Of a stretch of DNA of 41,413 nucleotides, positions 37,578-41,413 are shown one piece after another. The notes below the pieces were generated by a model. The model saw only the letters and a list, made by a program, of their open reading frames with translations, had not been told where the DNA came from and searched no databases. The stretch is taken from NCBI GenBank assembly GCA_027365385.1, contig DAHXNN010000136.1:1-41413 (forward strand). The letters run 5' to 3'. This stretch comes from Acidimicrobiaceae bacterium (lineage in GTDB: Bacteria; Actinomycetota; Acidimicrobiia; Acidimicrobiales; Bog-793). A program made the translations under genes and the position numbers. Numbering within the stretch: position 1 is the first letter of the stretch; each line of letters starts with the position of its first letter.

Positions 37578-39323
37578 ATGGAGTTCATAAGACCGTTCCG
37601 CCACGGCACCGAGCTGAGCCAGCAGGAGAGGTGGAAGCTCGAGCGGCATCCGCTCGACGTCGCCGAGGCGATCCGCGAGCGCTACTCGCGCCTCGGCCCC
37701 GATTCGATCGCGAAGGTCCCCGGCGAGGTCGAGCGCCTAAAGTGGGTCGGGCTCTACCCCCAGCGCCAAGGCGGCGACGCCTTCATGCTCCGGGTGAAGG
37801 TCCCAGGCGGGCGGCTCAGCGCGGCACAGGCCAGGCGCATCGGAGAGCTCGCGGACGAGCTCGCCCACGGCCCGGAGCCGCACCCGGTCTGGGGTGACCG
37901 GTACTGCGACATCACGACGCGCCAGACGGTGCAGCTGCACTGGCTCCACATCGGTGACATTCCGCAGGCATGGGACCGGCTCGCAGAGGTCGGGCTCACG
38001 ACGGTGCAGGCCTGCGGTGACTCGGCGCGTAACGTCTCGTGCTGCCCGGTCGCCGGGATCGACGCCGACGAGGCGTTCGACGCCTCGCCCGTGGCCCGGG
38101 CGATCTCGGAGCTCTTCACCGGCAACCGCGAGTACGCGAACTTGCCGCGCAAGTTCAAGATCAGCGTGACCGGTTGCCTCGACGACTGCGCCCGCGCGGA
38201 GATCAACGACGTCGCGATGTGGCCCGCCCGCCTGGACGACGGCACTCTCGGATTCAACCTTCTCGTCGGCGGTGGGCTCTCGGACGGGCCGCGCATGGCG
38301 AGCGACGTCGACGTCTTCGTCGAACCTCGCGACGCCCCGGAGTGCGCCCGGGCGATCGCTCAGCTCTATGGCGAGCTCGGCAACCGCGAGAACCGCGGGG
38401 TGAACCGCTTCCGCTATCTCGTCCAGGAGCTCGGACCCGAGCTGATCCGTGACGAGCTCGAGGCCAGGGCGACGTTCGAGCTGCGCCCCGCTGGCGAGGC
38501 GCTCACCCGCCGCTACCGCGGCGACCACGTCGGCGTGCACCGTCAGCGGGCAGCGAGCCCGGACGGCCCCCTGCGGTCCTATGTCGGCTGCTCGGTCACC
38601 GTCGGGCGGATCACGGGCGCAGATCTCGTCGAGGTGGCCCACCTCGCCGAGGCGTACGGCGATGCGACGGTACGCCTCACCGCGGATCAGAACCTGGTGC
38701 TCTCCGGTGTCCCGGACGACTGCCTCGACGAGCTGCTGGCGCACGAGGTGCTCGGGCGGTGCTCGCCGTTCCCGGGTCCGTTCACCCGTGGCGTCGTCGC
38801 TTGCACGGGGAACGAGTTTTGCCGCTTCGCGATCGTCGAGACCAAGGTCCGGGCGGCGGACTGGGCCCGGGAGATGGACGAGAGGTTCGCGGACGTGCTC
38901 GGTGGCCCCGAGGAGGAGGTCGTCCGCATGCACTTCTCCGGCTGCTCGGCCTCGTGCGCGCAGCCCCAGATAGCGGACATCGCGTTCCGGGGCGAGACGG
39001 CACACGTCGGCGAGTCGATCGTCGAGGCGGTCGATGTCGGTCTCGGAGGTGGTCTCGGGCCGGACGCGGTCTTCGCCGACTGGGTCGCAGGCGCGGTTCC
39101 GGTCGGGGACGTCCCGGACGCGATCGCTGCTGTCCTGCACAGGTACCTGGTCGAGAGGCGTGCCGGCGAGCCGTTCCGCAGCTTCGTCCGCCGTCTCGGC
39201 GCCGAGGATCTTGCACCTCAGCTCTCCACTGCTGGTGTGCCCGGTCGCCCCGTCCCGGACCGTGACGCGGGCGCGAGCAGCACGGGGACGGACGAACGGC
39301 CCACGACGAGAGGATCGACATGA
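37578..39323 (+). CDS. Siroheme [4Fe-4S] sulfite reductase (NirA/Sir type)
   Basis: A 581-residue enzyme expected to reduce sulfite to sulfide by six electrons. It has the double NIR_SIR ferredoxin-like plus haem-domain layout. The second half carries the intact cluster-siroheme ligands: C409 and C415 (ACTGNEFCRFA), C456 and C460 (SGCSASCAQPQIAD). The first half has TTRQTVQLHWLHIGDIPQAW, DSARNVSCCPVAGID and SVTGCLDDCARAEINDV, as in ferredoxin-dependent enzymes such as M. tuberculosis SirA (formerly NirA). Context with cysH argues for sulfite rather than nitrite. The last 35 residues are a Pro/Ser/Thr-rich tail. Its TGA overlaps the next ATG, so the FrhB-like partner is made with it. Confidence 0.93.
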   Translation: MEFIRPFRHGTELSQQERWKLERHPLDVAEAIRERYSRLGPDSIAKVPGEVERLKWVGLYPQRQGGDAFMLRVKVPGGRLSAAQARRIGELADELAHGPEPHPVWGDRYCDITTRQTVQLHWLHIGDIPQAWDRLAEVGLTTVQACGDSARNVSCCPVAGIDADEAFDASPVARAISELFTGNREYANLPRKFKISVTGCLDDCARAEINDVAMWPARLDDGTLGFNLLVGGGLSDGPRMASDVDVFVEPRDAPECARAIAQLYGELGNRENRGVNRFRYLVQELGPELIRDELEARATFELRPAGEALTRRYRGDHVGVHRQRAASPDGPLRSYVGCSVTVGRITGADLVEVAHLAEAYGDATVRLTADQNLVLSGVPDDCLDELLAHEVLGRCSPFPGPFTRGVVACTGNEFCRFAIVETKVRAADWAREMDERFADVLGGPEEEVVRMHFSGCSASCAQPQIADIAFRGETAHVGESIVEAVDVGLGGGLGPDAVFADWVAGAVPVGDVPDAIAAVLHRYLVERRAGEPFRSFVRRLGAEDLAPQLSTAGVPGRPVPDRDAGASSTGTDERPTTRGST

Positions 39324-40621
39324 CCGATCTCGCGCTCCGCGACGGGGAGCGCTCGCCGGGTGGCGAGCGCACAGGGTACGACCAGCGACCTGCACTGCCC
39401 CCATTCCGGCTACGTGCCTCGATGAACGGGATCACGGAGGCGCCCGGCAAGGTCTGGTTCTTCGAGCTGGCGGCGGCAGTCATCGACGCCGACCGCTGCG
39501 TGCGCTGCGGCGCCTGTGTGGCCGCGTGCCCGTCCGACTCGATCGGCGTCGGCCACGACGACCTGCCCATACTCGTGAAGATGTGCACCGGCTGCTCGCT
39601 CTGCTGGGACTTCTGCCCGCGCGGGGGTCTGCGCTACGAGACGACCTGGCTTCCCGAATCGGAGCCGAGCGACTCGTCGTGGCGCATCACCGGTGCCGAT
39701 CCGGCGCCAGGGCTCGGCAAGGTCGTCGCCAGCTATGCAGCGCGAGTCCGCACGGGGAACCCGCACAGGGCTCCCGGCGCCCAGGACGGAGGCGTCGTCT
39801 CGGCCATCTTGCTGTCGGCTCTCGCGTCGGGCCAGATCGACGGCGCCTTGATCGCTCGTGTCGACCCGCAGACCCCCTGGCGTGGGGTCCCGTACGTCGC
39901 GACGACGAGCCAGGAGATCCTGAAGAGCGCGGGGACGTTCTACAACCAGACGATGGCGCTCGCGGCGCTCGACCTCGAACGGGCTGGCCTCGGCCCCGAG
40001 GCGAGGATCGCGGTGGTCGGGACGCCGTGCGAGATCGAGGGCATACGGGCGCTCCAGGCGCGGGCGTGGGGCAGGGGAGCATCGCGAGTCGACGCGGTCG
40101 CGCTCACGATCGCGCTCTTGTGCACGAAGAGCTTCGACTACCGCAAGCTGATGCTCGAGAGCCTGCGCGACGAGCGCGGCCTCGACCTCGGCCGTGTCGG
40201 CAAGGTCGACGTCGCGCACGGCCGGCTCCTCGTCGAGGACCTGGAGCACCGCGTCGTGGTCGACGAGCCCGTGAAGGCCTTCCACGGCGCCGCGCTGAAG
40301 GGCTGCGACGAGTGTGCCGACTTCCTCGGGCGGGCAGCCGACCTCGCGGTCGGAAGCGTCGGCAGTCCGGACGGTTGGTCGAGCGTGCTCGTCCGCACCC
40401 CCGCGGGCCTGGCAGCGTTCGAGCTCGCGGCACCGAGCCTCGAGCTCGCCGAGATCGCACGGCCCGAGGCGCTCGACAAGCTCGACCGCATCGACAAGAG
40501 CATCGCGACCGGGAGCCTGCGCCGAGCGCTCGAGCCGGACGGGGCGATGTTCGTCGACTTCGCGGACCATCTCGCCGCCTACGACGGCAGCGACCGGGCG
40601 CCGGTTTGGAAGGGATGGTGA
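39320..40621 (+). CDS. FrhB-type coenzyme F420 oxidoreductase subunit with two [4Fe-4S] clusters
   Basis: A 433-residue protein of the F420 hydrogenase/dehydrogenase beta-subunit family, which passes electrons between F420H2, flavin and iron-sulfur clusters. A ferredoxin module has C60, C63, C66, C70 (CVRCGACVAACP) and C89, C92, C95, C99 (CTGCSLCWDFCP). The FrhB N domain contains DGGVVSAILLSALASGQIDG; the C domain has VVGTPCEIEGIRAL and KGCDECADFLGRAADLAVGS. It overlaps the sulfite reductase stop (ATGA) with AGAGGA upstream. In methanogen Fsr the same kind of domain is fused to a sulfite reductase, so this is probably the electron-input subunit here. Ferredoxin or another donor instead of F420 cannot be excluded. 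Confidence 0.92.
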   Translation: MTDLALRDGERSPGGERTGYDQRPALPPFRLRASMNGITEAPGKVWFFELAAAVIDADRCVRCGACVAACPSDSIGVGHDDLPILVKMCTGCSLCWDFCPRGGLRYETTWLPESEPSDSSWRITGADPAPGLGKVVASYAARVRTGNPHRAPGAQDGGVVSAILLSALASGQIDGALIARVDPQTPWRGVPYVATTSQEILKSAGTFYNQTMALAALDLERAGLGPEARIAVVGTPCEIEGIRALQARAWGRGASRVDAVALTIALLCTKSFDYRKLMLESLRDERGLDLGRVGKVDVAHGRLLVEDLEHRVVVDEPVKAFHGAALKGCDECADFLGRAADLAVGSVGSPDGWSSVLVRTPAGLAAFELAAPSLELAEIARPEALDKLDRIDKSIATGSLRRALEPDGAMFVDFADHLAAYDGSDRAPVWKGW

Positions 40622-40953
40622 GCGTCGTGGAACGCGAGCTGCGGGACCGGCTCCTCGGCCACCTCCCCGTGGATCCCGTGATCCTGCGCGCCCGGCTCCA
40701 CGCGATCGCGGCGAGCGACCCGGAGGCCGCACCGGTCGCGATCGCCGAAGCGCTCAGCGAGGAGCTGGCCGAGGCGTGGGGAGGCGAGCTCGGGTCAGAG
40801 CAGTCGTCGCAGCGCGTCATCGGCTCCGCGCTCGCTGCCGGTGCCCGTGAGACCTGGCTGTGGGTGATGGGCGAGAGGACCTGGCGTCACACCGCGGAGG
40901 GTCTCGCGGGCCGTGCGGCGCGGCGTGTCGAGCCGGCGGCGAGCAGCGGGTAA
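40615..40953 (+). CDS. Small helical protein at the end of the sulfur operon, unknown function
   Basis: A 112-residue protein overlapping the FrhB-like gene by seven bases. GGAAGGG just upstream fits the GTG at 40618 or 40627 as well as the ATG at 40615. It is predicted all-helical (ELRDRLLGHLPVDPVILRAR, then IAEALSEELAEAWGGELGSE and ETWLWVMGERTWRHTAEGLA) with no cysteine, signal peptide or membrane segment. I do not recognise a family. Tight coupling suggests an accessory or assembly role for the reductase complex. A hairpin follows 12 bases after its stop. Confidence 0.65.
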   Translation: MVSVVERELRDRLLGHLPVDPVILRARLHAIAASDPEAAPVAIAEALSEELAEAWGGELGSEQSSQRVIGSALAAGARETWLWVMGERTWRHTAEGLAGRAARRVEPAASSG

Positions 40954-40964
40954 CGCTCCAGGAG

Positions 40965-40991
40965 CAGCTGCCATAGGTCCCGCGGCAGCTG
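40965..40991 (+). terminator. Hairpin at the end of the sulfur operon
   Basis: CAGCTGCC (40965-40972) pairs perfectly with GGCAGCTG (40984-40991) around an 11-base loop. It lies directly after the last operon gene and before the next gene's likely promoter. There is no T-tract. Confidence 0.5.
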
Positions 40992-41010
40992 TCATGGCAC
41001 AGCCCGGTCC

Positions 41011-41016
41011 TATGCT
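41011..41016 (+). promoter_or_regulatory. Candidate -10 box, leaderless start of the last gene
   Basis: TATGCT (TANNNT) lies seven bases before GTG 41024, which has no ribosome-binding site. The spacing equals that of the regulator gene at 12233. Confidence 0.35.
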
Positions 41017-41023
41017 CCGCGCC

Positions 41024-41413
41024 GTGAGCGGACACGTGGAGATCCTTGCCTACGGCGACGCGACCTTCGCCGCGCTCGGCGAGGTGGTCGACTCGTGCCG
41101 GGCAGGTGATCCACTCGCGCCGGTCGTCGTGGTGGCCCCCAACGCGAGCGCGAGGTCGCAGCTTGGCGCCCGGCTCGCCCGCCGCGGCTCTGCGGTCGGC
41201 GGCCTGGCGGGCGTGCGCTTCGTGCTCGCCGCAGAGCTCGTACGTGCGCTCGGCGAGGAGAGCCTGCTCGCGCAAGGTCGCCGACCGCTCACGCGTGTCG
41301 CGTTGCTCGTCGCGGTGCGCGCGACGCTCGCCTCGCGGGTCGGGCTCCTGGCGCAGGTCGCCGACCACCGCTCGACGGCCGAGGAGCTCGCCGACCGCTA
41401 CGAGGAGCTGAGG
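41024..41413 (+). CDS. N-terminus of a probable AddB-like PD-(D/E)XK nuclease/helicase, cut by window edge
   Basis: The frame is open to the last base; 130 residues are visible. It begins VSGHVEILAYGDATFAALGE, followed by PLAPVVVVAPNASARSQLGA, LAGVRFVLAAELVRALGEES and GRRPLTRVALLVAVRATLA. This resembles the start of actinobacterial AddB/RecB-type exonuclease proteins (a degenerate helicase P-loop region with 'VVVPS....R..LA'). No diagnostic nuclease or Walker motif falls inside the window, so the call is tentative. In-frame ATGs at 40994 and 41012 are alternative starts; GTG 41024 fits a leaderless transcript. Confidence 0.55.
   Translation, partial: MSGHVEILAYGDATFAALGEVVDSCRAGDPLAPVVVVAPNASARSQLGARLARRGSAVGGLAGVRFVLAAELVRALGEESLLAQGRRPLTRVALLVAVRATLASRVGLLAQVADHRSTAEELADRYEELR

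Overview
The window is GC-rich (roughly 70% by eye), densely packed bacterial chromosome. The content points to an actinobacterium, most likely a deep branch such as Acidimicrobiia. The grounds are a SigK/RskA/UfaA1-type lipid locus, a tandem-repeat secreted protein of the kind common in that class, a class-II ArgG, an F420-type (FrhB) protein, and a recO-glyS-dnaG-rpoD order that classical actinobacteria have lost. The taxon is inferred from gene content, not from a marker search. I see no insertion sequence, phage, plasmid gene or CRISPR array. The first gene (cimA) and the last (a possible AddB-like nuclease) are cut by the window edges.

Layout. 1-2.5 kb: end of citramalate synthase and two small unknown genes. 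2.5-5.7 kb: a decayed lipid-stress locus. The ECF sigma factor and its RskA-like anti-sigma factor have collapsed into one broken reading frame. A fatty acid desaturase and a UfaA1-type cyclopropane/methyl-transfer enzyme are intact. The DUF1365 and FAD-oxidoreductase genes that normally precede ufaA1 are reduced to short remnants. 5.8-17.6 kb: S51 peptidase, ABC-F ATPase, secreted repeat protein, HtrA protease, two divergent HTH regulators, MsrB, a small membrane protein, a coupled sugar operon (unknown protein, AGE epimerase, HAD phosphatase), a lone MoxR ATPase and a possible one-TM protein. 17.6-19.1 kb: argG. 19.1-26.4 kb: a signalling block with a PAS-GGDEF-EAL protein, a chemoreceptor, two tRNAs and a second EAL protein.

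26.5-36.7 kb is one long minus-strand run. In transcription order it reads siroheme synthase, uppS, a small membrane protein, recO, glyS, dnaG, rpoD, acetyl-CoA synthetase and an acetate transporter. Several of these genes overlap. acs has its own probable promoter, and with the transporter it forms an acetate uptake and activation pair.

36.7-41 kb is a plus-strand sulfur operon divergent from the siroheme gene: cysH (APS/PAPS reductase), a siroheme sulfite reductase, an FrhB-type F420/iron-sulfur protein overlapping its end, and a small helical protein. Together with the siroheme gene it covers sulfite production, sulfite reduction and cofactor supply. The sulfite reductase plus FrhB pair resembles a split form of the fused F420-dependent sulfite reductase (Fsr) of methanogens, and is the most interesting system in the window. 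CysH also lacks one of the four cysteines expected to hold its iron-sulfur cluster.

Several genes without a convincing ribosome-binding site begin 7-8 bases after a TANNNT-like box, which suggests leaderless transcripts.
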